Below are positions 1-10,410 of a DNA stretch of 64,000 bases, piece by piece (the stretch's first letter is position 1; each line of letters starts with the position of its first letter). The notes below the pieces were generated by a model. The model had not been told where the DNA came from, did no database searches, and saw only the letters and a program-made list of their open reading frames with translations. The DNA comes from Termitomyces sp. T153 (taxonomy: Eukaryota; Basidiomycota; Agaricomycetes; Agaricales; Lyophyllaceae): NCBI GenBank assembly GCA_018296165.2, contig JACKQL020000146.1:1-64000 (forward strand). Reading direction: 5' to 3'. Made by a program: the position numbers and the translations under genes.

Positions 1-332
1 GCAAGAATTTCTTCAAACGAGAGACCGCCCCTTGATCCGCCACCACGACTGACCAGAAAATTTCCACGGTCAAAAGGGAGGACAGACTGTGCAGCACGGA
101 TGTACAGTGAGAGTGTTAAAAATCAAATGAGAGGGGGCCCAGATGCGCCCCAAAGGAGCGAACCGGATGGACATCTCACCCATGAGGTTGGTAATTGGCA
201 GAAGGAAACAACGCGAAGTAGACGTGTTCGCTCAGCAAGCAGAACAACGAACCGAGAACACCCACGAGACCTAGGAAACGCACGGAAATACCGACGGACA
301 CGATGGAAAGCGAGGACACTTAGAGGAGACCA

Positions 333-1565
333 ATGGCAGCTGAAGCGGAGGCAGTAGTAAGGAGCCAACTTGAAAACCTACGCAGAGAGTTGCAACGCTT
401 CTCCGACCACCACATGTGGGGGCAGCGCACCATAGAAGCCGCATACGAGGTCGCGAGAAAGTTTATGCCGGAGCTCGTCGCAGCAGGTGAGAAGCACTGC
501 GAAGATGACAATGCTGATTCCTCGCGCGCACTACAGGAAACCGCAGAGCTACATTCAACAGTCAAGGAGCTAGTCAATACTGTAAACACCTTAGTGGCAC
601 GCCAAGAAGTGAAACCAACGACGAACGGGGAAACCCACAGAGGACCTCCGGAAGTTCAAGGGGCCAAGATAGTCGTAGCCACGGGACCAGTGTGCAAACC
701 CACCAAAGCCAGCCCAGCACACCCCGTAATCCCAGCACCTCAACCGCAATACATACCCCGCTCGCCGAACCCAGCACGTCTCATCGTCATCCCAAGGGGA
801 GAAAAGATAAACGCTGATATCCTAAACCCCCGCAGAATTGTTAGCCTCATAAACGACCGACTCGCGATTTCCCCTAACGCGAAGCACTTGTGCGTAGCCT
901 CCGCACACTACAACCATATCCAAAACCTTGTCATCATGCTTCGCGAAAACCAAAAGGGGGAGGAGGTGAAACGACACGCGGACGAATTTATTGACATCTT
1001 CGGGGTGCCCGCCCACACCATCGAGATGATCACGGACGACAGGTGATATAAAGTCAGAATAAACGGGGTATGGACAGGAAGGGACGACGAGAATGATATT
1101 GAAAGGTTTGACCCAGTGATATCGAAGGTAAAGCTGATAGGCAAGCCCAGGTGGATGCGCGCCGAGACGGCTCTACGACAGAAGGACTACTCCTCGATAG
1201 TACTGGAGTTAGCCAGAGAAGAGGACGGAAAAACCTTAGTTGAAGCGAGGTACATAGCCATGTACACGAAATTCTGCGAGATCGCGCATCACGCGAGAGA
1301 CCAGCAGTGCTACAATGCAGCAATTGCAATTGCTGGACCTTCGTACACCACGTATCAAAGTGCAAGAACCCCACAAGGTGTAGGACATGCGCGAAGGGGC
1401 ACAACGAAACGGAACACCAAATGGAGAACAACTAAAGGATGATAGAAGATGATGACACAGAGGGAGAGGATGGAAGAAGCATGACGACGAACGACGACGA
1501 ACACCGAGAAGTACGCCAACTGCGGAGGGGACCACCCGGCAACGTACAGAAACTGCCTCGAAAGG
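333..1565 (+). pseudogene. LINE ORF1 (gag-like, CCHC zinc knuckles)
   Basis: ORF1 proteins bind LINE RNA and form the ribonucleoprotein used for target-primed reverse transcription. An ATG at 333 opens 237 codons, ending at a TGA at 1044-1046 that is probably a mutated TGG, since the same frame continues as YKVRINGVWTG and on through 1116-1442. Zinc-knuckle sequence is readable after a frameshift near 1325: SKCKNPTRCRTCAKGHNETEH is close to the usual second knuckle (about 1360-1420). A third, ANCGGDHPATYRNC, lies at about 1515-1560 with its first Cys changed to Tyr. The N-terminal part has no recognised fold, as is usual for this family. It is broken by at least one stop and one frameshift. 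Confidence 0.65.
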
Positions 1566-1879
1566 AGACGATACTAGATGATAGCAAGGGAGAGAAGAGG
1601 GAAGAGCAGAGGGAGGAGCGACGATAAAAAAGAGAAAGACGAACACCAAAAAGAGGAATGTAGAACAAGCGACATGAAGGATCGACGAACGTAATGGGGA
1701 GCAAGAACGCAGCAACGCAGAACAACATTGCTGGCAGCCAAACCTGTTTCCTTGGGAAAAAGTGATCAGGAAACCTGTCACCCAGTTTATGAACAAATTT
1801 TCCCTAGCAAACATTCAACCACTTAAATGAGGAGGAGAGAGAGAGGGAGTCTTGGGATGACATGATTATGGAAGAGCAG

Positions 1880-2690
1880 GAAATCATGGAAAGACAGGAA
1901 TGGTCCAAAGTGACAGTAGTGAACATATACCACCAACCAAGAAGCAGAGAGACAACAGAGCAAGACAACAACACTTCAGTCAGACTCAATGATCAACCTA
2001 CCAACAGGACAGCCAGTAATTATAAGCAGTGATTGGAACCAGCACCATCCATTGTGGAGCAAGGGAGACCAAGAGCCAACAGAGAAAACCAAGAAGCTGG
2101 TTGGATGGCTACAAGAACATGAATTTGTGTTACTTAATGTAAAAGGGGAATGCACATACCACAAACACCAAAAGAGAGGTGCCAGTTCAGTGCTTGACCT
2201 CATGTGGGCAAACACAGAAGCTGCAGCACTCAACACAATGAGAGAATGGGCAGTGGATCTGAATCTGGCATGTGGCTCAAACCACTTCACACTGAGGTGG
2301 ATCATTGACCACAGCACTGCAGAGATCCAAAATATTATGGGAAGTAAGTATCATTTCAAAGATACAAAAGTGGAGGACTGGCAGAGCACATTTGAGAGAG
2401 AGATGTCCAAGTATGAGGAAAGGTGGGAGACACTTAGAAAATTAGACACTGACCACTTCCCAGAAGAGTTAGTTGTCAATGTAGAACTGATAAGAGAAGC
2501 AATGAAAAAAGCAACAGAAGAAACAGCTCAGGTCAGGAAACCATCAGATAAAGCAAGACCATAATGGACAATGGAACTAAATGAGGCATATGACAGGAGG
2601 ATGAGGCTGAAAGAGGAACAACAAGCATATACAATGTGGTGGGGAGAACAGAACAAAGACACAAATTGAGAAATAAGGAAAGTCACTATG
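1880..2690 (+). pseudogene. LINE AP-endonuclease domain, C-terminal half
   Basis: The endonuclease of I/Tad-type LINEs nicks the target DNA. Readable motifs are VVNIYHQPRS (about 1915-1945, another frame), ISSDWNQHHPLW (GDFN-like motif, about 2020-2055), SSVLDLMWAN (about 2180) and GSNHFTLRW (the SDH-like motif, about 2275). The longest open stretch is 1989-2564. The N-terminal Glu-containing part and the whole RT are missing. There is no CpG in this segment, unlike the ORF1 part. After 2690 the sequence changes to unrelated repeat DNA. Confidence 0.65.
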
Positions 2691-2751
2691 CAATGTTACT
2701 TGCATTGCATAGCAAGTCTTAAGTCTGGAGCCACCCCAATAGGAAATGCCT

Positions 2752-3036
2752 TTATACACAGAGTGTGGGACTTGGAAACCCTTGGGAGCACTTATCAATA
2801 CCCACTAAAACCTTGATTGCTTTTCTCCATGACTTGAGAGGGTCTGAGTTCTCAGGTAGGAAATTTTTCCATGTTCTTTTCACAAGCTTAGCATATATAG
2901 CCTTCCTACCAAATTGCCCATCATCTGTTGCTAAGCAGTCCATTTTTATTCTTTGTGATATTGCAGCTTTATATGTATTCTCTTTCCCTATCTTTGTAGA
3001 GAGGCATGTGGGTCTGCCTCTCTTGATATCCTCCAC
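2752..3036 (-). CDS. Unrecognised 94-codon open frame next to the alpha LTR
   Basis: This open frame has no ATG at its start (the first codon is GTG directly after a TGA), so it is probably an exon or a fragment. It is basic and Lys-rich and contains KSWRKAIKVLVGIDKC and a Trp-Lys-Asn-Phe motif. I do not recognise the family. Its 5' part lies in the 152-bp segment 3020-3171 that recurs inverted at 10259-10410. It may belong to the repeat into which the alpha chromovirus inserted. A short inverted repeat (gcaatg...cattgc) sits just beyond its 3' end at about 2693-2711. Confidence 0.25.
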   Translation of the reverse strand: MEDIKRGRPTCLSTKIGKENTYKAAISQRIKMDCLATDDGQFGRKAIYAKLVKRTWKNFLPENSDPLKSWRKAIKVLVGIDKCSQGFPSPTLCV

Positions 3037-3171
3037 TCACATCAAAATTTCTATACTGTGTATGTAGCCTCAGACACAACAATGGTGGAGAACCTGTGAG
3101 TGCCTACCCTATCTTTGCTCCCTTCAAGTACCTGCATTAGTAGAGAACAGCCCAGCTGTTCTCCCAGGGAG
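3020..3171 (+). repeat. Flank A of the alpha-1 insertion, duplicated inverted at 10259-10410
   Basis: The 152 bp left of the alpha LTR recur, apparently without a mismatch, as the reverse complement at 10259-10410, again directly beside an alpha LTR. It is therefore flanking DNA co-duplicated with the LTR. Confidence 0.9.
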
Positions 3172-3540
3172 TGTAAGGGCAACCTCCAGAGTGGCAGATC
3201 AGAGTTACACAGCTAGCAGAGGGGAATCCAAAGTATATTAGCAGAGTAGACAATAATACAATCAGTAACTAATCACCTAGCAGAGTGGAATCCAAAGAGA
3301 ACAAGTCTAAGGATCCCCACTGCTCGGTGCAGTGCATTAGTGGGTGGCAGAGGCATGGGAACTACTGTACAGATGACCAGAGCTACTCCTAACCCTAGGG
3401 CAATGATTGCTGAAGTAATACAGAGGACTTTGCAGTTTTCCAGAGATCTCCAGGGTTCCAGAAAGAGCCCTGGAGATGTCAAACAAGCTGTGGAGGTGCT
3501 GGAACAAGTTGTGAAGGTTGGAAATAGAAGTCCCCTGACA
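3172..3540 (-). repeat. 3' LTR of chromovirus alpha-1
   Basis: 369 bp, TGTCAGGGGAC...CTTACA on the minus strand. It has clearly more differences from the 5' LTR at 8878-9246 than the latter has from the inverted copy at 9890-10258. Confidence 0.92.
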
Positions 3541-3599
3541 TCACCCCCTGTCTAGTGTGTGGCATCTCAATGTGCAGGGTAAAAGAAGTCTCTGATTGC

Positions 3600-3811
3600 T
3601 CAGTCTGCTGGCAAGATAGGGTAGATCCCTTGTATGGTGCATAGGGCCTCTGGATGTCTCTGGTGGAACTCCTTGACAAGTTTGGGGGCATGTACATTCT
3701 CCCATGGCTCCCAGGAGATATCCTCAATCCCATAGCCTTTCCACTTCACCTTGTATTGTAGTCATCTCCGGGATAAATGGCTATCCAAGATTTCCTCCAC
3801 CTCATATTCCT
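3600..3811 (-). pseudogene. Chromodomain and C-terminus of alpha-1 Pol
   Basis: The minus strand reads EVEEILDSHL, a stop, then LQYKVKWKGYGIEDISWEPW and later PKLVKEFHQRHPEA, ending PILPAD before a stop at 3600. This is a classic chromodomain (YKVKWKGY, WEPxxN) fused to the integrase, used by chromoviruses to target methylated histone chromatin. One in-frame stop lies between the first beta strand and the aromatic cage. The end is 60 bp from the polypurine tract and 3' LTR. Confidence 0.85.
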
Positions 3812-4055
3812 TGTTGTTGTTGACCACCATGAGAGGTGGTGGAGGTGGCAGACAATGCCCTGGAATAGGATCTTTAGGGGCTGGAGTTAATTTGACCATG
3901 TTGAACACTGGATGAAGCTGGCACATCCTCGCAGGGAGCCAGAGTTGATAGGCCAGGAGTCCTACCTGTCATTCCACTGTGAAAGGTCCCAACTGCTGGT
4001 GCAACAGCTTTTTTGAAGGTCAGGTAGTCATAATGTCAGAGGCATCCAGGTAGAC

Positions 4056-5060
4056 TCAATTTCTGGGCTGATATTTGTGCTCTGGGGTCCTCCTGCAGTC
4101 ATAGTACCATGTCATGTCATCCTTTGCCTTTGCCAGCGCTGCCCAGGCCTCCTCCTGTGACCTCTTCATCTGGTCTACAAATTTGTACACTGCCTCATTC
4201 TCTGAGGGCTGGGCCCAGGGTTCAAAACCCATGCGTGGATGCCATCCTGTGTCAAGGAAGAATGGAGAAAACTGGGTAGATGCATGAATGTAGTTGTTGT
4301 ATTGGAATTTGGCATCAGAGAGGAGTTCGTCCCAGTCATCTTGGTGTTTGTTGCAAAAGAGGCAGAGATACTGCTCTAACTCCTGGTTTATGCATTCCAT
4401 CTGGCTGTCAGACTGTGGGTAGTAGGTGGTAGTGGTGTGGAGCTTCACTCCAAGCAGTTAGTAGAGCTCCTGGGTGAACTCTGCTACAAGTTGTGGTCCC
4501 TGATCTGAGACATAGGTGTTGGAGAGGCCATGGAGCTTCCAGACATTCCTCCAGTACAGGTTTGCAGTGCCCATGGTGGAGCAGGTGGTGTAGGTCAGAA
4601 TGAAGTGTGCTTGCTTGCCATATAGGTCTACCACTACCATGATCGCATCATAACCATGGGCATCTGAGAGCTTTACAATGAAGTCCATGGATGCCACCTT
4701 GATTATTCTGCAGGCATGAGTAGTGAGTGTAACTGTCCATAGGGGAGTCGGCACTGGGGCTTGGTCTGGAGGCAGAGATTGCAGGTACTAGTGTAGGACC
4801 CAATATACTAGGACATCTGAGGCCACCAGTAGTTCTCCAATACTAGCTCCAGTGTCTTCCACCATCCAGGGTGCCCTGTGATGTGGGAGTTGTGGTGTTG
4901 CTCCACAATTCTCTGACAGAGCTCTGAAACATTGGGGATGTAGATATGGTCTTGGAAGGTCAGGATTCCATTTTGGAGGGCCCATTTGTCAGCACAGACT
5001 GCCTTGGCACCAGTGGTATGCCCTGACTTCAGTGTCTGAGCAGCTTATGCCACCAGCTCC
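4056..5060 (-). pseudogene. Integrase of alpha-1
   Basis: Integrase joins the cDNA ends to chromosomal DNA. From 5' to 3' on the minus strand are: the HHCC zinc region (about 4785-4985; YWWPQM and STCNLCLQTKP are readable, with shifts), the catalytic core with MDFIVKLSDAHGYDAIMVVV (about 4640-4690), SDQGPQLVAEF (about 4485), and HPQSDSQ-like YYPQSDSQMECINQELEQ (about 4370-4430). The three catalytic residues (Asp, Asp, Glu) can be placed. Stops and frameshifts divide it into segments 4788-4985, 4458-4754 and 4056-4448. Confidence 0.85.
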
Positions 5061-5248
5061 TCCTGCTGACCATCCTGATTACCCTGCCATATGTCCCAAA
5101 GAATGTCTGCTTCTGCTCCCTCAATGGCAAGACCCTTCATGGCTTGGATTGCAAACAATTCAAGGTGGAGGAGCATAATATTGCTGTTATCCCCTTCTCC
5201 CATGCTGTGGTCCACTCTCTAGGACAGGGCATCTGGTTTCTCCATGCT

Positions 5249-5701
5249 CTAGCTAGGCTTGTGGTGCAATGAGAAGTCAAAGTTGGCAAGGTAGAGGGAC
5301 CACCAGGCCTGTTGGCAATTGAGCTTCTTGGCCATTTGAAAGTGTTCAAGGTTTTTGTGATCCATCCAGACCTCAAACTTGTGCTGCGCGCCCTCCAGGA
5401 AGTGCTGCCACTCCTTGAATGACTGGATGATGGCCAGCATCTCTTTGTCATGGATCTTATAGTTCTGCTCCACTGCATTCAGGCTCTTGGAGTAAAAGGC
5501 CACCAGATGCCACTTACCATCCTCCAGAGACTGCTGTGAGAGCATGGCTCCAGTGGCATAGTCAGAGCTGTTGGCCTCCACCCAGAAGAGAGAATTGTCA
5601 TCCAGAAAGAGGAGGACAGGTCCAGAGGTCACAGCATGCTTGAGAGTGTCAAAGGCCATCTGCTTTAGAGGTCCCCAACTCCATGGAACATCCTTTCCCA
5701 T
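5249..5701 (-). pseudogene. RNase H domain of alpha-1
   Basis: A 150-codon open segment contains VEANSSDYATGAMLSQ (where an Asp is expected in VDASD), [23 protein letters not shown] and [13 protein letters not shown]. These are the conserved strands of Ty3/gypsy RNase H, which degrades RNA in the RNA:DNA hybrid. It begins with the RT-RH connection (SWGPLKQMAFDTLKHAVTSGP). A stop occurs before the catalytic End of RNase H at the junction to the integrase. Confidence 0.85.
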
Positions 5702-5749
5702 AGGATCAAATAGTGGACAGGCATGGTGTGAGAAGTCCTAGATGAATCT

Positions 5750-6573
5750 CCAGTAGAAGTTTGCAAAACCAAGGAATGCCTGCACCTCCTTCTTGTTCTT
5801 GGGCTCTGGCCACTCCACCATGCCTGCTACCTTCACTGGGTCCATCTCCGCAGTTCTGTGTGATATGATCAGGCTAAGGTACTTGATCCAGGTTTGTTCA
5901 AACTCACACTTCTCTGGCTTGAGGTAGAGCTAGTGCTGGCAGAGGCATTTCAGGACAAGGCAAGTGATCCAACAGTGTTCCTCCAGCATTTTAGTATAGA
6001 TGAGGATGTTCTCAAGGTACACACATACTACACCCTCTGCTATGAGGTCCTGGAAGATGTTGTTCATCATAGTCTGGAAGGTGGCAGGGCTATTGGTGAG
6101 TCTGAAGAACATAACAAGTAGCTCAAACAATCCCCAGTTGGTCTGAAAGGCAGCCTTCCACTCATCTCCCTCCTGAATGTGCATGTTGTTGTAACCCCAC
6201 CAGATGTCCAGCTTAGTGAAGTATTGCACACTCCAGAGGTTGTTGATGAGCTCAGAGATGAGAGGGAGAGGGTAATGGTTCTTCACCATCATGGCATTGA
6301 GTACTCAGTAGTCCTGGACTAGTTGGAGGGAGCCATCCTTCTTTTTGATAAAGAAGACCAGAGAAGCCATTGGAGACTTGGATGAGCAGACGCAACTGGA
6401 GTCCAGGTTCTCCTGCAAGAATGTGTTGAGCTCATCCTGTTCTTAGGGCACAAGTGGGTAGACCTTACAGCTGGAGAGTGCAGAGTCTGGTAGCAGTTTG
6501 ATGGTGTGGTCCCACCTCTTGCACTCTGAAAGCAAGTTGAACAAAGCTTTGGAGAACACATTCTTGAATGCAT
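5750..6573 (-). pseudogene. Reverse transcriptase of alpha-1 (mutated active site)
   Basis: Open segment 5930-6292 carries NHYPLPLISELINNL, YFTKLDIWWGYNN, FQTNWGLFELLVMFF and VYLENILIYTK. The last should be YLDDIL: both catalytic Asp residues are replaced (Glu-Asn), so the enzyme is dead. The fingers region (6319-6573) is frameshifted. After 5930 the thumb continues with KCEFEQTWIKYLSLIIS-like sequence containing stops. Confidence 0.85.
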
Positions 6574-6655
6574 GAAGATAGGGAGGTATCACATTCTGGA
6601 ACTCTTGAGGTGTGGCATTAGCAGCAAATGCCTGGGCCAGCTGTTGAGATGTGGT

Positions 6656-7345
6656 CTAGCTAGCCTGGATCTTTATGACAGAGGGCAGTGGGTGTACAGT
6701 GGTAGCATAGATCCAATCCCCCACTTCTACCGCTTCATTCAGGAGCTCTGGCTCACATATGCCACCAAACTCCCCTCTGCGCTCCTCCTCTGGGGCTCCA
6801 CTGTTGCTCCAATCATCCTCATAAAGGGCCTCTCTATGAGGGAACACCAGAGGCAGGGGATCCAGAAGGTCTAGATCTGCAAAGGGGAGAGGGCTGGCAT
6901 GACATGCACAGATGGCTGCATGCTCCCAAACTTGGGTCCAGCGCTCTGCTCTGTCCTCCATAGCACAGACAAAACATTTCCAGGGGCACCTGCTCATGGT
7001 TACCTCCCCTTTAGTCCAATTGACCTCAGAGTTGTGCTCCTGGAGCCATGTGAAACCAAGGATCATGTCCTGCCTTCCTAAGCTAGTGATGGCAAATACT
7101 GTGTGCTCTGCATGGTTCTGACAATGGAGAACCAGATCAACCATGGAGTTGATGGCACCTGCTTTATTAGGCATTCTGTCAATGTTGTAGACAGGAATGG
7201 GCTTGGAGAGGGGCTGTGTAGTTAGGCCATAGTGTTTGACAAACTCCAAGTCCAGGAACAGTCCCATCACTCCACTATCCAGAAGAGCCATGACTCCATG
7301 GGTTTGCTGAGTGTCCATTGTCTCAATCTCCACATTGAGGTGCAA
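6656..7345 (-). pseudogene. Retropepsin-like protease and linker of alpha-1
   Basis: 230 codons are open. VEIETMDTQQTHGVMALLDSGVMGLFLD is the protease core with the DSG triad (usually DSGA/T), followed by KPIPVYNIDRMPNKAG and SLGRQDMILGFTWLQEHN (the ILGxxWL motif). The aspartic protease processes Gag-Pol. The following ~100 residues are an acidic linker to RT. This is the longest intact open segment of the element. Confidence 0.85.
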
Positions 7346-7547
7346 GAAGATGCTGACAGATCTTCAGAGGTGTCAGGGAGCTTGGTGGGGGCTCTGGAGT
7401 TAGTGTTTGTATGTCTGAAGAGGGGGCATCAAAGTTCTTCTATCTCTGAATGAAGGGCATCGGAAAAGGCAGTTTCATTTTCTATCAACAAACATGAGAA
7501 CCTGTTAGCACCCAGCAACAGAGGCATACACCTCATCCATTGCTCAA

Positions 7548-8771
7548 CTAAAATCCCCTCTCCAGCTCCAAAGGTGAGGTGCACACACTGATCTTCTCCA
7601 GGATCAACTCCAGTGTAGGCTCATTCAGTGATGAAGCTCCAGCAGCATTCTTCATGGCCAGCAGCTGCAGGAGGAGTTCCTCCTGCTCTGCTGTGGAAAG
7701 GTAGTGTACTTCCAGGCCCAGGAGGCAGTGCTGTGCAAAGTGCCCAGGCTTCTGGCATCTCCAGCACAGCAGCAGGGCAGCACAGAGCTGCCTAGTAGCA
7801 TCCACATTTATGGAGATCCCTGGCAGCAGGGAGCGTGCTGCAGGGATAGCCAGAGTAAAGGCCAGCATTGGACAGGCAGGTGCAGGGTGGCAGAGATTGC
7901 TAATTGGAGCTGAGCACAGTGTAGAATGAGGGCAGTGGAGCTTCCTCTGGATCTCCATGAGTTGCCATTAGTCCCAGGCCACCTCATACCACAATGCAAT
8001 CTTTTCATCATCAGGGTGACTCTCCACCAGATTGTCAATGCGTTCCACCAGTGTGGGGTGCAAGCCATCTCAGAAAGTAAAGCATAGTTGGAGGCCATCA
8101 GGGTAAGTGGCCTGCTCAACCAGAGCCTGGAACAAGTCAATGTACTCATCCAGTGTATGCTTTTCTTGTTCATACTACTCCCTATTGCATAGCATCAAGG
8201 CTGCAGTCTTGGCAGGGTCTAATGGGAAAAACTCCACATGGAAGTTCTTCTCAAAGGTGGCCTAGTCCAGAAAGCTTCCAACACCTCTGGGGTGGCAGAA
8301 GACTTACAGTGCATAAGTAGAGGCATGTCCAGTCTTTATGTATGACAGCACCTAGGCTATTTTCAATGCATTGGAGTCAAAGGCATCCCTGCTGAGGTGG
8401 ATATAGGTGAGGCAGGACTGCAGGAATTGCTCCCCACTAGAGTGGGTGCTGTTGTATGCATCTGGTAGTGTGGGATGTGGAATCTGTGACCATAAGGTTG
8501 CCAGAGCTGCAGAGATGGGTGCAGATGTGGTTGGGGCTGGTTCTGCAGCTGCAGGAGGGGCAGAGTTAAGGGGTAGGCATTCAAGCAGTGCCTGGAGGGA
8601 TTGGGAGATAAGATCAGTTGTTTGACAGAAGGTAGAGAGTTCGGTAGTATGATGGGTGAGAGATGATTGCATTAATTGCACCTGGGTTTCTAGATGAAGC
8701 AGGCAAGTCCAGGCTTTGTCCTGCAGGGCTGGGGCCTCCAAGGGTATATCTGGGTTGGCAAGCTGAGACAT
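7548..8771 (-). pseudogene. Gag of alpha-1 (CCHC zinc knuckle)
   Basis: The N-terminal open segment 8352-8771 (MSQLANPDIPLEAPALQDKA...) is followed by shifted frames at 7808-8173 and 7548-7958. A CCHC knuckle, CWRCQKPGHFAQHC, lies near 7720-7765, followed by LEVHYLSTAEQEELLLQLLA. Gag forms the virus-like particle and the knuckle binds RNA. The same order appears in the related elements at 31.7-32.7 kb and 47.9-49.8 kb. Broken by several stops and frameshifts. Confidence 0.8.
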
Positions 8772-8877
8772 AGAACTCTGTGGTGTTTAATCCTGGTGGA
8801 GAAGTGATAGATAGCAGCTCAGAGGTTCCTTGCAGATATGAAGGACTTCCAGACCAGTTTTAGGAGACTTGTTCTGC

Positions 8878-9246
8878 TGTAAGGGCAACCTCCAGAGTGG
8901 CAGATCAGAGTTACACAGCTAGCAGAGGGGAATCCAAAGTATATTAGCAGAGTAGACAATGATACGATCAGTAACTAATCACCTAGCAGAGTGGAATCCA
9001 AAGAGAACAAGTCTAAGGATCCCCACTGCTCGGTGCAGTGCATTAGTGGGTGGCAGAGGCATGGGAACTACTGTACAAATGACCAGAGCTACTCCTAACC
9101 CTAGGGCAATGATTGCTGAGGTAATACAGAGAACTCTGCAGTTCTCCAGAGATCTCTGGGGTTCTAGAAAGAGCCCCAGGGATGTCAAACAAGCTGCAGA
9201 GGTGCTGGAACAAGTTGTGGAGGTCAGAAATAGAAGTCCCCTGACA
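8878..9246 (-). repeat. 5' LTR of chromovirus alpha-1
   Basis: 369 bp. The internal region on the minus strand starts GCAGAACAAGTC directly after the LTR end CTTACA; the same bases follow the LTRs at 31307 and 47799, so this is the primer-binding-site area. It differs from the inverted LTR 9890-10258 at about three positions only. Confidence 0.92.
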
Positions 9247-9359
9247 CAGGCAGAGGTGACTCCAGAAAGGTTTGCAGAGGTGGTGGGGCAGGTGCAGGGT
9301 CCTCCACTTCTTCAGTGGTGCCAAGCAGAAGCTCTAGTAAGAGGCCATAAGTACCTTAT
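9247..9359 (+). repeat. Flank B of alpha-1, repeated inverted at 9777-9889
   Basis: 113 bp immediately outside the 5' LTR recur as an exact reverse complement at 9777-9889. Confidence 0.92.
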
Positions 9360-9776
9360 TGAGCTCCAGCTAGTTTAGTTGTGTAGTGTGCCCTCTGTGC
9401 TTGGTATGGGGAGCAGTGTGACTTCAAGGCACTGGTGCAGGAGTCCTGCTGGGACTTGTCTGTCTGCCTCCCATGTCATACCAGGCATAAGAAGTGCTCT
9501 GTCTTGTTGAGTTAGCATGCTGCCTGCATTGCAGCAGAACAGGGCTGGAACTTGGAATGGGTGGCAGTGCAGCTTGAAGAGAGGTGGAAGGGCAGGGTGT
9601 CAGGTCAAGGGTCTGGGCTAAAGGATATGAGGAGCACAGGGAAACTGGTAGGGAAGGTTAGACTTCCACAGAGTGGGTGGATGGAGGGGGCCTTGGTAGT
9701 GCATAACAAGAGCAAGCAGAGGGCTTCTCCATCACTGGAGGCAGGGCTCAGCAAGAGGCCCTGGGGAAAGGAGTCT
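9360..9776. other. 417-bp spacer between the inverted-repeat arms
   Basis: CpG-poor DNA with no recognisable coding sequence. It is the unique loop between two ~482-bp inverted arms (8878-9359 and 9777-10258). Confidence 0.7.
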
Positions 9777-9889
9777 ATAAGGTACTTATGGCCTCTTACT
9801 AGAGCTTCTGCTTGGCACCACTGAAGAAGTGGAGGACCCTGCACCTGCCCCACCACCTCTGCAAACCTTTCTGGAGTCACCTCTGCCTG
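9777..9889 (-). repeat. Inverted copy of flank B
   Basis: Exact reverse complement of 9247-9359. Confidence 0.92.
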
Positions 9890-10258
9890 TGTCAGGGGAC
9901 TTCTATTTCTGACCTCCACAACTTGTTCCAGCACCTCTGCAGCTTGTTTGACATCCCTGGGGCTCTTTCTAGAACCCCAGAGATCTCTGGAGAACTGCAG
10001 AGTTCTCTGTATTACCTCAGCAATCATTGCCCTAGGGTTAGGAGTAGCTCTGGTCATTTGTACAGTAGTTCCCATGCCTCTGCCACCCGCTAATGCACTG
10101 CACCGAGCAGTGGGGATCCTTAAACTTGTTCTCTTTGGATTCCACTCTGCTAGGTGATTAGTTACTGATTGTATCATTGTCTACTCTGCTAATATACTTT
10201 GGATTCCCCTCTGCTAGCTGTGTAACTCTGATCTGCCACTCTGGAGGTTGCCCTTACA
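9890..10258 (+). repeat. Solo alpha LTR in inverted orientation
   Basis: 369 bp TGTCAGGGGAC...CTTACA. It is flanked by inverted copies of flank B (left) and flank A (right), so it is the same insertion site as alpha-1 but with a single LTR and no internal region. Confidence 0.92.
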
Positions 10259-10410
10259 CTCCCTGGGAGAACAGCTGGGCTGTTCTCTACTAATGCAGGT
10301 ACTTGAAGGGAGCAAAGATAGGGTAGGCACTCACAGGTTCTCCACCATTGTTGTGTCTGAGGCTACATACACAGTATAGAAATTTTGATGTGAGTGGAGG
10401 ATATCAAGAG
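10259..10410 (-). repeat. Inverted copy of flank A
   Basis: Reverse complement of 3020-3171, apparently identical over 152 bp. It ends abruptly at a truncated LTR. Confidence 0.92.

Larger units (their letters stand above)
18..2690 (+). mobile_element. Composite, truncated LINE (Tad/I-like non-LTR retrotransposon)
   Basis: A gag-like ORF1 with zinc knuckles (about 333-1565) is followed by the C-terminal half of an AP-type endonuclease (about 1880-2690). No reverse transcriptase follows; the sequence stops being LINE-like near 2690. CpG is frequent up to about 1730 and absent from about 1740 to 2690, so the two halves have different mutational histories and are probably two joined copies. The 5' boundary is uncertain; the first 17 bases match the host locus at 19414. 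Clade assignment rests on the ORF1 knuckle pattern plus EN motifs and is an inference. Confidence 0.7.
3172..9246 (-). mobile_element. Ty3/gypsy chromovirus alpha-1, complete with both LTRs
   Basis: Two 369-bp direct LTRs (3172-3540 and 8878-9246), TG..CA on the coding strand, bound an internal region. Read on the minus strand the order is gag, protease, RT, RNase H, integrase, chromodomain, which defines a chromovirus. A polypurine tract (AGGGGGTGA) sits against the 3' LTR at about 3541-3552. I see no matching 5-bp target duplication: the flanks are gggag and caggc. The coding region carries many stops and frameshifts, with almost no CpG left. Confidence 0.92.

Noticed and set aside
1236..1814. 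192-codon minus-strand frame opposite LINE ORF1
   Set aside because: Shadow of the coding strand; Cys/Ser/Phe-rich low-complexity translation with no motif.
3172..9246. Target-site duplication of chromovirus alpha-1
   Set aside because: The 5-bp flanks (gggag and caggc) do not match, so none is claimed.
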